Shown piece after piece: positions 11,689-21,374 of a stretch of DNA of 64,000 nucleotides. Each line of letters starts with the position of its first letter. Position 1 is the first letter of the stretch. Origin of the DNA: Rhizaria sp. SCN 62-66 (taxonomy: Eukaryota > Rhizaria, unplaced). A model generated the notes under the pieces. It did no database searches. It saw only the letters and a program-made list of their open reading frames with translations, and was not told where the DNA came from. Both the position numbers and the translations under genes were made by a program. The stretch spans positions 1 to 64,000 of the forward strand of contig MEDY01000113.1 in NCBI GenBank assembly GCA_001724265.1. The letters run 5' to 3'.

Positions 11689-11850
11689 TCACTTGCGTGG
11701 CGCGCCGTAGGTGTTGAAGTTTGTGGGCAGCACGGGCGGCGGCATGCGTGCGGCAATATTGCTCGCGTGCGCCTTGCGCTCCATGAACGAGGCCGTGGCG
11801 CCCGTAGTGGGCGACACCGGAGCCGCGGCTCCCGGCGGCGGCGGCGGGAT

Positions 11851-11889
<39 letters not shown>

Positions 11890-12537
11890 GTAGAAGCGGC
11901 CGTTGCCCTCGAAGCCCTGCGGCGGCGGCGGCGGCGGTGGCACGGCCTTGGGCGCCTCGGGGAGCGGGATGTTCATCATCGGCGGCGCGCCCGCCCACGG
12001 CGGCTGCAGCGTCTGAATCGGGTTCGCGGGGTCGTAGCCAGGCCAGTTGACTGGGTCGCCCGACGCGGGGGGCGCGGTGCTCGAGGCCGGGTCGCCGCCG
12101 GCCGGAGTCGCGCCGGTGGCGGCGGCCGCGGCGGCAGGCTCTGCCATGCCTTGCACTGTGTGAGAGATGCAGATAGAGAAAGCAAGAGCAATAAAGCAAG
12201 AGCAAAAGAGAGAAAGAGAGAATGAGTGGCATGATAAAGGATGATGATGAGAGGGCATCACTGAGTGGTGTTATTGAAAGATAGAGACAGACAGCTGCTG
12301 CCTGACAACATGTTGATGTTGTGTGTGGATCTGCTACGTACGCTTACCGCGGACGCTCGTCTCGAGGAACTGAGCGAAGTCCCCGTACTGCTTGGGGTCG
12401 AGCTTCTTCTTGCCGGCCCCGACCTGGTTCCGCCGGGGCGCCCCGTTGGGGTCTGCCTCGGCGGCCCCCAGCAGGAGCCCCAAGAAGAGGCCGAGCACCG
12501 TGAGGCAAAGAACCGTGCGACGGGTTCGTTGCGCCAT
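11689..12537 (-). CDS. Secreted or membrane-anchored polyproline protein
   Basis: Two exons: 12537-12348, then 12155-11689 after a 192-nt intron with donor GTAAGC; phase 1; 218 aa. An alternative acceptor six bases further on (exon 2 from 12149) also keeps frame and would drop two residues. Exon 1 begins MAQRTRR followed by a hydrophobic run (LCLTVLGLFLGLLLG) and an A-E-A cleavage-like site near residue 28, typical of a signal peptide or N-terminal anchor, then a basic stretch (KKKLDPKQYGDF). Exon 2 holds DPVNWPGYDPANPIQTLQPPW, then runs of 7 and about 13 prolines, and ends in a Met/Pro/Asn-rich tail. No family recognised. Poly-Pro of this kind can bind profilin, SH3, WW or EVH1 domains, or be a wall-type extracellular segment; the signal peptide favours the latter. 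Stop TGA. Confidence 0.6.
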
Positions 12538-13025
12538 CGGCACACGTGTCTGTTGTTGAGAGCAAGGGTGAAGATGAGCAAAGACAAAAAGGGGAAGTGA
12601 GCAAAGGGGGCATGGAGAGGGGTCGAGATAGGTACCAAGGAGAGTACTTCATGACACATAATAAAAATGGCAAAGAAATTACTATAATTCAAGCCTGAAT
12701 TTTTTAACCCTGATATGAAGCGACGACAGAATAACGGGCTTTCAGAGAGTAAAGACACAAGATAGCTCCCCTGGCGGCCTAACTTCCCTGACTGACCGAC
12801 CGACTGGACCGGTCACCCACTGGCCGAGCAAACAGAGAATGGCCACCATGTGCCCCTTTTCAAGGCTAGATATTTCCGTCAACTGACCGTCAGTAGGACT
12901 TTTGTGGCTTTTTTTGTTTTTGCTGGTTAGTTTATATTGATATATTATCTCTTTACGCCTCAACACTGCTGTCTTACCTCTCACCTGGCCTCTCTTTTGT
13001 GCTCGCTTCGCCCCCTCACAGACCC
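12538..13025. promoter_or_regulatory. Divergent promoter region, polyproline(-)/four-TM(+)
   Basis: 488 bases between divergent starts. Contains a GC-rich island at about 12775-12835 with the palindrome GACCGGTC (12807-12814) and, at 12801-12829, GACTGG followed by ACCCACTGGCCGAGC, nearly the same as the element at 4358-4388. The remainder is AT-rich. Confidence 0.55.
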
Positions 13026-13869
13026 ATGCTCTCTAAAGTGAAGGAAGGGCTCGGCTGGAGTTACTTCCAGGCCCGCTTTCACGCCTATGTCGAGTACGTT
13101 GCTGCTAGCGCTCTACTCTATCTCTTTGTTGCAGTTTTATTCCTTCAATCGTCTCGCTTCTCGTTGTATCACCCAGTTTCCTGTCTCGCTCTCAGGCACC
13201 CGTCGCTCACCTCCTTTTCTCCAACGCTCTCCCCTCTCACCCCCACTTGCTCTCTCGCTCCCTCCTTCGGCCCTCGTTTTGCACACTCCTCGCAGGATGT
13301 CGTGGTACTTCGGCGTCTTCTGCGTGGTGGCTCTGTGCAGCGCAATCTGGTCCGCCGCACTCATCGACAAGGACGCCCTCTCGCGCCTGCCTCCTGCCGG
13401 CGTCACTGAGTGTTCCAAAATCAACGATTTCCTCAAGATCTTTGCCCTGATCCAGATCGGCGAGATGGCAACGTGCTTCCTGCTGGCAATGTCGCTGCCG
13501 TCAATTATGCGCTCGGCCAACTGGGCCATCTTCGGACTCACCTCGCTGATGCTCATGTTGCTGTCGTACGTCGCCAAGCTCGCCGGCGTCGTCCTCGGCA
13601 TCGTCTGGGTGTGGGCGCGCACCGGCGTGGCCTGCAACGAGCTCACACCCTCGCTCTACGGCCAGGCCTCGACGTTTCTGATCTGCATGATCGTGCTCTT
13701 TGCGTTCCAGCTCATGTTCGGCACGAGTTACCTCATGTGCTGCGGACTCGAGGACGCCGTCCAGGAGGGCATCCACAACGTCCAGCGCAGCTACGGCGGC
13801 GGCAAGGGCATCGACGAGGAGGACAACCTCCTCAGCGACCAGGAGGGCGACGAGCTCAAGCACATCTAA
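13026..13869 (+). CDS. Four-transmembrane protein with dileucine tail
   Basis: Two exons, 13026-13093 and 13296-13869, joined in phase 2 (split GAG codon) over a 202-nt GTACGT...CGCAG intron; 213 aa. Exon 1 encodes a short amphipathic N-terminus (MLSKVKEGLGWSYFQARFH). Four hydrophobic segments follow: near residues 24-45 (WYFGVFCVVALCSAIW), 65-90, 95-125 and 145-170. Several cysteines lie around the loops and membrane edges. The cytosol-like acidic tail contains EEDNLLSDQEGDEL, which fits the [DE]xxxL[LI] sorting signal used by AP adaptors, so delivery to an endolysosomal or surface compartment is likely. I do not recognise a named family; tetraspanin-like or TMEM272-like are possibilities, but the tetraspanin CCG loop is not seen. 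Stop TAA. Confidence 0.7.
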
Positions 13870-14738
13870 GCGCCTCAGGCTGCCTCCGACGTCCATTTAC
13901 GTCATCTATGTGATAAAGGCGAAGATGTTTTGATGGAAGCTCGTAGACCCTGTATGCGTGAAAATGCGTCTGAAAGGCGGATTATTATGCCCTGGTAGCG
14001 GGGGAGAACAGCTCTGGAATGGTTTGGTATCTATTTTTGCGTGTGAAAGAGCTGTTCTCAAAAACAAAGAAAGCAGAAAACACTGTCTTGTGTGTAACAC
14101 TGGAACGAGCCCCTTTCAACGGGTCGCTTTGGTGTGTGATGGTGGTGTAATGTGTTTTCTGTGCGTTATCTAGTTGTACCACACCTGCACGTGGTGTGTA
14201 TGTGTGTGTTTTCAGTGTACTAATACATCTATACTTGTACTTGCCCTAGTATTTGCCTTCATTGATGATGTAAAAATAAAACGTTGTGTATTTTATCACA
14301 TGTTCGTTTAACGTTTATGCCTCAGGAAAAGCACTAAAGATATACTTGGAAATAAGGAAATAAAAGTGACATTTTGTTTATGAACCAGTGTTTTTGTGCT
14401 AAAAAGACTGTTCTAACGCTCCGACTATGGCTGCCAAAAATACGACAGCAACAAGTCGTCGTGTGATGGATGTGAGGTTCTCTGATCTTGCCTTGCTTTG
14501 TTTCGCTGTGGCTACTGTTCCTATGATTTCGTAGTCAGCACTGAAAAGTGCATATTTTTGTTCTTATTAAACCAATGAAGTAAAAAACATTTCGCAATTC
14601 TCACCTTAAAGTGCGTCACTTTGGCATGCCAAAGTGACACCACTTGCCTCTTGCACGTGTGTGTCCATTTGTGATCACATGATGCGTGTACATTTGAGCA
14701 TATGTGTGCACATTTTGTAGGAACGTACATTTAGTGGC
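13870..14738. other. Convergent 3' intergenic region with palindrome cluster
   Basis: 869 bases between the stops of the four-TM gene (+) and the FHA kinase (-). AT-rich; AATAAA-type signals near 14274-14281 and 14358 could end the plus-strand transcript. Holds the perfect 24-bp palindrome at 14615-14638, listed separately. No gene seen. Confidence 0.55.
14615..14638. repeat. Perfect 24-bp palindrome
   Basis: Each half is GTCACTTTGGCA or its exact reverse complement. Flanking bases add further CACTTT/AAAGTG half-sites (AAAGTG at about 14608 and CACTT near 14641), so the half-site alternates in orientation four times in some 40 bases. It lies in a convergent 3' region, about 100-120 bases downstream of the FHA kinase stop. 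Confidence 0.9.
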
Positions 14739-17026
14739 TCACATCATGCGGCCCCTGCGCGCGCGCTCCAACGCCATCGCATCCGCGTCCTGGCCGTCAA
14801 CCCCACCACCAGCAGCAGCGGCATCGTCGCCATGGCCGAAAGGACCGTGAGCAGCACCGGTTCCGTCCGCGGACTCGCGCTGGCGCTTCACACCGGGCCG
14901 CGCGACCACGCCGATCGCGCCCACGTCAGCTGCAACGCCAGCCTGGCCAGCCTGGCCAGCACCAACGCCAGCGCCAGCGCCAGCGCCAGCTCTGCCGCCC
15001 GCGCTGGGGACGTCGGGGATGCCGACGAGGCCGTCCTGGTCGCCGCCGTAGTAGTGACCGTGGGCAGCGGCGTGACCGTGGGCGGCGGCAGCGAGCGCCA
15101 GGACTTCGTGCGGATCTTGTGGCAGCGACGCCGGAGTGACCTGAGAGGCGGTGAAATCGGCGTCGCTCATGCGCGCGCCCTGCTGCTTCATCTTGTACAG
15201 AATCGGCGACATGTGGTGCCCATGGGCAGCGGCGGCGGCGCCGGTGCCGGTGGTAGGTACGGTCGTCGTGGTGGCAGATGAGGCGTCGGACGGGCTCAGC
15301 CGCAGCGCGCCATGGGCGCTAGGGGCGCTTTGGGCACCATTCGCAGTTGAGGGGCTACTCCCGGCGTCAGCGCCGTTGCTGCCGTCGTGGCTGACGTTCG
15401 CCTCGTCGGCCCGGTGGACCGTGGGCAGCGCGTCGAGCTCGGCAAGTTCGGCCGCGGTGAGCCCATCGCGAACCCACGGGTGCGCGCACACCTGCTCCGA
15501 GGTCATGCGTTCCGCGGGGTTGACGCGCAGCATGCCGCGGATGAGGGACTCCACCGCCGGGTTGTACCGACCCCACACCTGGGCGGGGAACGAGATGTCG
15601 CGCGAGAGCATGCTGCCCAGGATGTTCTGCTCATTGAACGGCTGCGTGAGCGCTAGCATCACGTACAGAATTACCCCGATAGACCACAGGTCGACCGACT
15701 TGCCGTACCCGTCCGGGTTCCCGGCCTCGCCCGAGCCAGTCAGAGCGGCGGCCGTGGCGGCGTCGCGCGGGTCCGCAGCCGTGCGCCGCAGGACCTCCGG
15801 CGCAAGATATTGCGGAGTTCCGCACACCGTGGTCAGGAAGCCGCGGCTGTCCATCACGCGCGAGAGCCCGAAGTCGGTAAGCTTGACGGTGAGCGGGTCC
15901 GTGCAAGTCACAAGTACGTTCTCGGGCTTGATGTCGCGGTGCACCACGTCGTTCGCGTGCATGTACTGCGTCGCCTTGATGAGCTGGATGAACACGCGCC
16001 GCGCCACGGGCTCCGGCAGCGGCCGGTTCTCGCGCAGCAGGTAGTCCAGCAGGTCACCGAAGGGGACGAGGTCGAGCACGATGCAGTACTTGCCCTGGAG
16101 CCCGTCGGTGGTGAAGTAGTGGTCGTGGATCTTGATGATGTTCGGGTGGCCTAGTGCGCAGATAATGCGGACCTCGGCCGTAAGCTGTGCGCGCACCGTG
16201 TCCACGTTGGTCTGCGTCGCCGCGTCGCCGCCGCCCTTAAGCGTCAGCTTGATGTACTTGGGGATGTCGATCACTTTTATCGCGAACTGCTTGCCGTCGT
16301 CGCGGCGCACACATTCGCGCACGGTGGCGTACGCGCCCGCGCCCAGCTGCTGGCGCACAATGTAGCGGCGGCCGCAACTCGTGCCGTCGGCGTCGTCGCG
16401 CGCGCTCGAGGCTGAGGGCGCCAGGTGGAACGTGTACTTAATCACCTATGTTCATAAAAATGCGCGTAAAAAGAAAGATAAAGAGCACAATAAAATAATA
16501 TTTGGAGTTTAAGACGAAATATTATAGTGTGATACCATCTATAAAACACAATTCTAAGGGAATTTGTGATAGAGGTGCGATATATGACTGCAAATCTCGC
16601 ACTTTGTGAAAAGGTGTACAGAAAAGCAAGTCGTACCTGTTCGGGAGCGCGGAGGAGCATGAGCTCCTCGTTCGCACGCAGAATGCGCTCCTGGTTGTGG
16701 CCGATGAGCTGGCGCTCAATAAAAGTGCCGTTGGTGGAGTGGTCGCGCACGAGGAACATGCTAGAGTCGTCAGGGTGGACACGGACGGTGCAATGCAGCT
16801 GCCTGCTGATGCCGGGGTGCGACAGCACCACAGTGTTGGTGGGGTTGCGGCCGAACGTGATGACGCTCTCGGGGGTCTGCAGGTATACACAGCGGATGTC
16901 CTCGGGCAGCGGCGGGTCCGACGTGGAAACGCCGATAGCCCAGTAGGCGCTCTCGGCCTTGGACTCGAGGTCGAGCTCAGACAGAGTCATCGTCTGCGGC
17001 TGAGTGCTCTCAGATTCGCAGAACAT
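14739..17026 (-). CDS. FHA-domain Ser/Thr kinase, CHK2/Rad53-like
   Basis: Two exons, 17026-16637 and 16445-14739, phase 0, 191-nt intron (GTACGA...ATAG); 698 aa. Residues about 45-125 form an FHA phosphothreonine-binding domain: FGRNPTN, the SRQLH core (about 74-78) and STNGTFI (about 97-103). The kinase domain (about 157-450) has GAGAYATV, FAIK (Lys 187), VVHRDIKPEN (Asp 301), TDFG (Asp 321) and GTPQYLAPE (about 346), so all catalytic residues are intact. FHA followed by a CAMK-type kinase is the architecture of CHK2, Rad53, Cds1 and the Dictyostelium Fhk kinases, which act in DNA-damage checkpoints. The C-terminal 240 residues are low complexity, with a basic KRQRE patch that could aid nuclear import. 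The frame is open upstream of 17026, but that part looks like leader. No N-terminal SQ/TQ cluster is obvious. Stop TGA. Confidence 0.85.
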
Positions 17027-17769
17027 GGCAACCGCTCTCGTTGGATGGCACGCAAACGGCAGGGGGTCACGGAGACGGGCGGGTGGGTATCGATGGCTAG
17101 GTGGTGCGGGGACGTTGTCGCGTGAGGAAGCGAAGAAGACGTCAGGCGCGGCCAACAGAAAAGAGCGTAGAGGAAGAACTAACTGCCAGAGTGCGAAGGG
17201 GCTCGGGGGAAACGAGCGATATCCACGGCACAAACAAGCGTCTGTGGTGTGAAAAGCGCGCTACCAGAGAGTCTGCTCTTTTTTGTAGCTTACACAAGCT
17301 GAGTTAGTTTGATAAGAAAAAGGTGCAAAGCTAGGTAGCGCGAGGAAAGAGAGGGAGCAAGAGGTACGAAAGCGGGCGAGCTGCTTGAGTGCAGGGGTTC
17401 GAAACATCGCACAATGAAGCCAGACCAAGATATACATTTAGGCGAAAATATAAAAACATGTTTTCTCGCGTGCCGCATTATGTGCGCATCTTCTCCGTCT
17501 CTGTGCGAGCTCAACGACGTGTCGGGAGCAGAGGGCGGTTGGAGACAGGTCGCTGCTTGTCGCCCTCGGGTGGCGCGACCCCAACACTCGTACCCCGAAA
17601 GCAGTTTGTGGCTGCACCGTATCAGCATTATAACTCGCTGGAAGTGCAAGATGTGGATATAAATGCTGTAAATCCAGATGAGATACGTATGTTTCTGTGA
17701 TATATTTCTGTATTTTTGACTATGTATCTGGGTATGCTGGCCATATCTCGCAATTATAATTATTCAAGT
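17027..17769. promoter_or_regulatory. Region upstream of FHA kinase and 3' of GNAT gene
   Basis: 743 bases. The kinase promoter should lie on the right of 17026, and the GNAT terminator region lies near 17700-17769 (AT-rich). A GC-richer stretch at about 17515-17590 contains separated GGTCGC and GCGACC arms. No convincing gene. Confidence 0.45.
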
Positions 17770-18711
17770 TCACTTGCTCAGTGTCTTCGCGCTTGTCTGA
17801 CCGTGCTCCTGCCCCTTCGTCGCCTCACACGGCGTCAGATCGGCAACCATGTACACCGCGCCCTCGCCGTAGCTCTCCAGATTGCGCCTCTGCTCTGCGT
17901 CCGTGACCTCTGCGACACGGAACCCCTGCCTTTCCCAGTACGCCTGGGACCCCTGCACCGACACGAGCGCAGCACGTGCGAGGCCCTTGGCGCGCGCCTC
18001 GGCGAGCAGCAACCGCAGCAGATGGCTCGCGATGCCGCGGCCGGCGTGCGCGGGCAGCACCGACATGTCGTGCAGATACAGCACGGGCTGCGGCGACGAC
18101 GGCGGCGCACCGGCGTTACAAGTCTCCGCAACAGCTGTGCCGTCGTAGTCGTCGTTGTCTTTGTAGCCATCAGCACTCCGGCTGCTATCGTTTTCGTTGC
18201 TAACAGTCGCTCCAACAGGAGAGTTAACGCTGTGGGGCTTGAACTCACCGTTCAGAGGGGTAATTTTGCCCTCAGTACTCCAGTATGCGGCCAAATACGC
18301 CTGTAACAACTCGGCAGCCTCCGCAGCATCCGCAGCCTCGGCCGCAGTCGCAGTCTGAGAGCTGGAGCTAGAGCCAGAGCTAGAGCTAGAGTTAGAGTTA
18401 TTGGAGACGCAGTCGCAGTCACTGTTGCATGCGTTGCTACCGTCGCCGCCGTCGCAGCACGTGGTGTGACGCGCGGGCACGAGCACGACGCCGAGCGAGC
18501 AGTGGCCTTCTGCGCGCAACCGCTGCTCCCACACGGCGCGCGGCTCCGAGTAGTAGGCGCCGTAGCAGACGTCCTGCACGGCCAGCACGCCCGCCACGTC
18601 GCGCGGGGACAGCGCGCGCACCGCGTAGGGGCTACGCGCGCCGTCTGGCTGCGGCACCAGCGACGGCAGCGCGGGCGCCGCGGCGGCCGCGGTGGTGAGG
18701 GACAGGTTCAT
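17770..18711 (-). CDS. GNAT-family N-acetyltransferase
   Basis: Single exon, 313 aa, starting MNLSLTTAAAAAP. The C-terminal half shows the acetyl-CoA site: a strand LYLHDMSVLP, then the pyrophosphate-binding HAGRGIASHLL (Q/R-x-x-G-x-G/A type) and a helix LLLAEARAKG. The closing part ALVSVQGSQAYWERQGFRV is the usual motif B (tyrosine, then W-x-x-x-G-F). The N-terminal half (YAVRALSPRDVAGVLAVQDVCYG) is motif C/D. Between them is a non-conserved insertion of roughly 100 residues, rich in Ser, Asn, Ala, Cys and Asp, probably a surface loop. GNAT enzymes move acetyl groups from acetyl-CoA to amines on proteins or small molecules; the substrate cannot be read here. Stop TGA. Shares a divergent promoter with the Kua-family gene. 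Confidence 0.85.
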   Translation of the reverse strand: MNLSLTTAAAAAPALPSLVPQPDGARSPYAVRALSPRDVAGVLAVQDVCYGAYYSEPRAVWEQRLRAEGHCSLGVVLVPARHTTCCDGGDGSNACNSDCDCVSNNSNSSSSSGSSSSSQTATAAEAADAAEAAELLQAYLAAYWSTEGKITPLNGEFKPHSVNSPVGATVSNENDSSRSADGYKDNDDYDGTAVAETCNAGAPPSSPQPVLYLHDMSVLPAHAGRGIASHLLRLLLAEARAKGLARAALVSVQGSQAYWERQGFRVAEVTDAEQRRNLESYGEGAVYMVADLTPCEATKGQEHGQTSAKTLSK

Positions 18712-19286
18712 TCTGCTGTCGGACGCGGAGTTGGGGAAATGAGGAGAGATGCGTCAGTGGCGGAATTATAAAAGATAAAATGAGATTATTCCAAGTTTTT
18801 TTGTTGTGAAATATAACCATTATTTCATTCAACGGAGACTACATAACTCAAGCAGTTGAATGCGAAGGCCCACTCCGAGGCCTCTCAACGTCGGTGAACC
18901 GACTACGACTGTAAAGCGGCTGTAGTCGACTCTGACTGGTGGAGAGCGACGACAGCCGCCCTGCAGCCGCGGTCGCTTGAACGGGGATGTGGCGCCTGAG
19001 TGCTGCGAGCAGTGCTTGAGAGTATAGACTTTATGGATATTTTTGCTTTTAGTGCCGGTATATTTTCGGCAAATTAGGTGCTCTATTCACCTACGCTTAC
19101 TGCTCCAGTTTGCGAATGGGTGAAGACGCGAAGCACGCCGTTTAGCACGCCCACCCATTTTCGCAACCTCGCCTCTAGCGCTGCTCAACTAGCACTAGTA
19201 AGTTTTAAAACAAAGTCCCGGTATTCTCACGTTAGTTTTCCACCGGTTTATCTCTTTTTTGTCCTTCCCGTCTCGTTCTTGCTCAG
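18712..19286. promoter_or_regulatory. Divergent promoter region, GNAT(-)/Kua(+)
   Basis: 575 bases. A GC-rich island at about 18868-18990 contains inverted repeats: GTCGGT/ACCGAC at 18890-18903, separated by two bases, and GACTAC/GTAGTC at 18901-18927. The flanks are AT-rich and I see no ORF. Confidence 0.55.
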
Positions 19287-20513
19287 ATGGCGGCCCTCAC
19301 AAAGCAGAGCAAGTCGTCTTCTTCCTCCCAGCCCGCCAGCGCTGCCGCGGCCGCGGCCGGCGTGGACGCCAAGAAGTCCTACCAGGCTGGTCTCAACACC
19401 GACGAGGACACCTCCACTCTCCTTACCATTGACGACATGAGTCCGCGGCGCGAAGTGAACGAGCCCGCGTGGCTGGCGTTCGACATCGTGCTCGCTTACC
19501 TCGTCACCTATATCACGCACGCCGCCTGGACGCCGCAGTACCGCCTCGCGGCCTGCGCCTTCATCACCGCCTTCGGCCGCCTCGCGCAGTATCTCTACTT
19601 CAACTGCGGCCTCGACCGCCCCGGGTCCGGCGAGATGCCCATGGACAAGTGGTGGCACATGGCCCTCGTCCACATCGGCAACACCATCTTCTTCTGGGAG
19701 TTTTGCGTCGGCTTCTATGACCAGATCGCCGCCTGGCGCGACGCAAAGATCGGCGTCGTGCTCCCGCTCATCTACCTTGCCGCCGGCTTCTACTTTGTCA
19801 TCTGGATCTGCGACGTCATCGCCGGCTTCGTGCACTGGTTCGGCGACACGACCGAGATGTACTTTTTCATCTACCACCACAAGGACTCGCGCTACATGAC
19901 GCGCCAGTCCTACGTCCACCACGTCTGGGAGACCTTTGGGCTCGCCATCTTCCTCTCCTACACCGTTGCCCCTGTGCTCCGCACCACGCTCATCGGTCTC
20001 TCCATCCGCATCATTGCCTGCCAGGTATGTCTTGATCGCTAAATCGCCTCAATTTCTCGAATCAGCAAACCCTCAATTTCCCTCCAAATCTTTGAATGCA
20101 TAAATCGGTCATACTACTCGAGCTATGCAATTATAATAGTGATTTTTGATATATAAGATCGATTTTTGTTTAAATATATTGTTATTAATTTAACCCCTCT
20201 CACAACACGTGCATATACCTCTTTTCATACCACCACCACCCCTCTGCAGGCCAATGAGTGCCATATGTGGTCCCACTGCCTGTCGAAGGAGACCCCCGCG
20301 CTGATCCGCGTGCTGCAGGACCTGACGCTGGTGCTCAGCTGGAAGGTCCACAAGCACCACCACCAGCCGCCCTACCTGAAGGACTACTGCGTCTTTAACG
20401 GCTGGGCTAACCCCTTCATGAACATCGTGCTGCCCGGGCCCATGACCAACGGACTCATCAAGTTCCGCGACAGCAACTTCTTCAAGTGGGTCAAGAAGAC
20501 CCTCGACACGTAA
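19287..20513 (+). CDS. Kua/PEDS1/FAD4-family lipid desaturase
   Basis: Two exons, 19287-20024 and 20250-20513, phase 0, 225-nt intron (GTATGT...TGCAG); 333 aa. The core shows several membrane segments and the spaced histidine clusters of the Kua (TMEM189/PEDS1, CarF, plant FAD4) family: GFVHWFGDT, IYHHKDSRYMTRQSYVHH, NECHMWSHC and KVHKHHHQPPY, followed by the conserved ending C.FNGWANPFMN. In animals PEDS1, and in myxobacteria CarF, make the vinyl-ether bond of plasmalogens; plant FAD4 desaturates plastid phosphatidylglycerol. The histidines ligate a di-iron centre. The loop HMWSH-C lies directly after the splice site, which confirms the join. Which of the three reactions it performs cannot be settled from motifs. 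The N-terminal 45 residues are Ser/Ala-rich with no clear targeting signal. Stop TAA. Confidence 0.85.
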
Positions 20514-21374
20514 ACATTGCGCTATATTTGTTTCGCGTGGATTGTTGGAGTATATAATTGGAGTACCTGTGTTGTGGTTATGAGGATTGAGCTCTGATTG
20601 TGTGAGTTAATAGTTCGTTGATTCTCGTTTATGTTTGCTATTTTTCATATTTTCAAGTGTGATGTGTTGGTTTTCTGTTCTGTTGCTTTTTATAATGATA
20701 TATTTTGCTACATCGTTGTTTATACTGTTGTTTTATGTTTGCTGGTGGTCATCTTAAACCGTACTACTCTCCTTATCATCGAGCTAGCTCGCACTCTATT
20801 CTCCTCTCGTCATAGTTGTGCTTACAACCTGCCAATAACAGTAGTTACAATGCGCATGTGTTTGTTGTTCCTATATCTAGACACAAGTCAGGCTCTGTCC
20901 CGACGCTCCCAGTCACTCAAAACCACGCGCTGTTCTGCAAACTTCTCGGACTCTTTCAAGCATTTAGAGGTTGAAAAGCAGCACGTAGCGCAGGTTTGGA
21001 GAGTTTCAACTGTGAACCTTGGTCATGAGTCCGCTTTACAACACATATGCGGCAAGGTATACGCAGAGGAGCGCTAAATCGACCTGAATTCTCCGCGTAT
21101 GACCAACTTTAAATACATAATATACAAGTTTCACATTCCCCAGGACGCTTATCTCCCGCGATATCTGCCCTCAAAGGCGGAAAGCACAGCGGCGACTGTG
21201 GGATTGCGGGAACTTTCAAACACATCTTCAGATCAGCTTCAAGAAACCGTCGACCATTCGCTGCAGGCTCCGTTGTTAGGCCCTGATTTACTTCCTTGTG
21301 TCTTTTCTTATGAAATTTGATCATTATATTTAATTGTATTCTTTAGGAAAGCGCCGTCAACACAGTGATAGCTG
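20514..21374. other. Intergenic region, tandem plus genes
   Basis: 861 bases: 3' side of the Kua gene, then the 5' side of the TTC12-like gene. Very T-rich from about 20520 to 20770, then mixed composition. An open frame of 148 codons (20631-21077) has hydrophobic, AT-driven composition and is not credible as a gene. Confidence 0.5.

Noticed and set aside
16442-17233. FHA kinase starting upstream at 17233
   Set aside because: The extra residues are Phe/Leu/Pro/Arg-rich with no conserved content. The ATG at 17026 directly precedes an acidic N-terminus typical of the family.
17391-17410. GGTTCGAAAC, tRNA T-loop-like
   Set aside because: No paired stems around it and no A-box at the right distance.
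20631-21077. 148-codon plus-strand frame after the Kua gene
   Set aside because: Hydrophobic composition explained by T-rich DNA; no domain, and codon use differs from neighbours.
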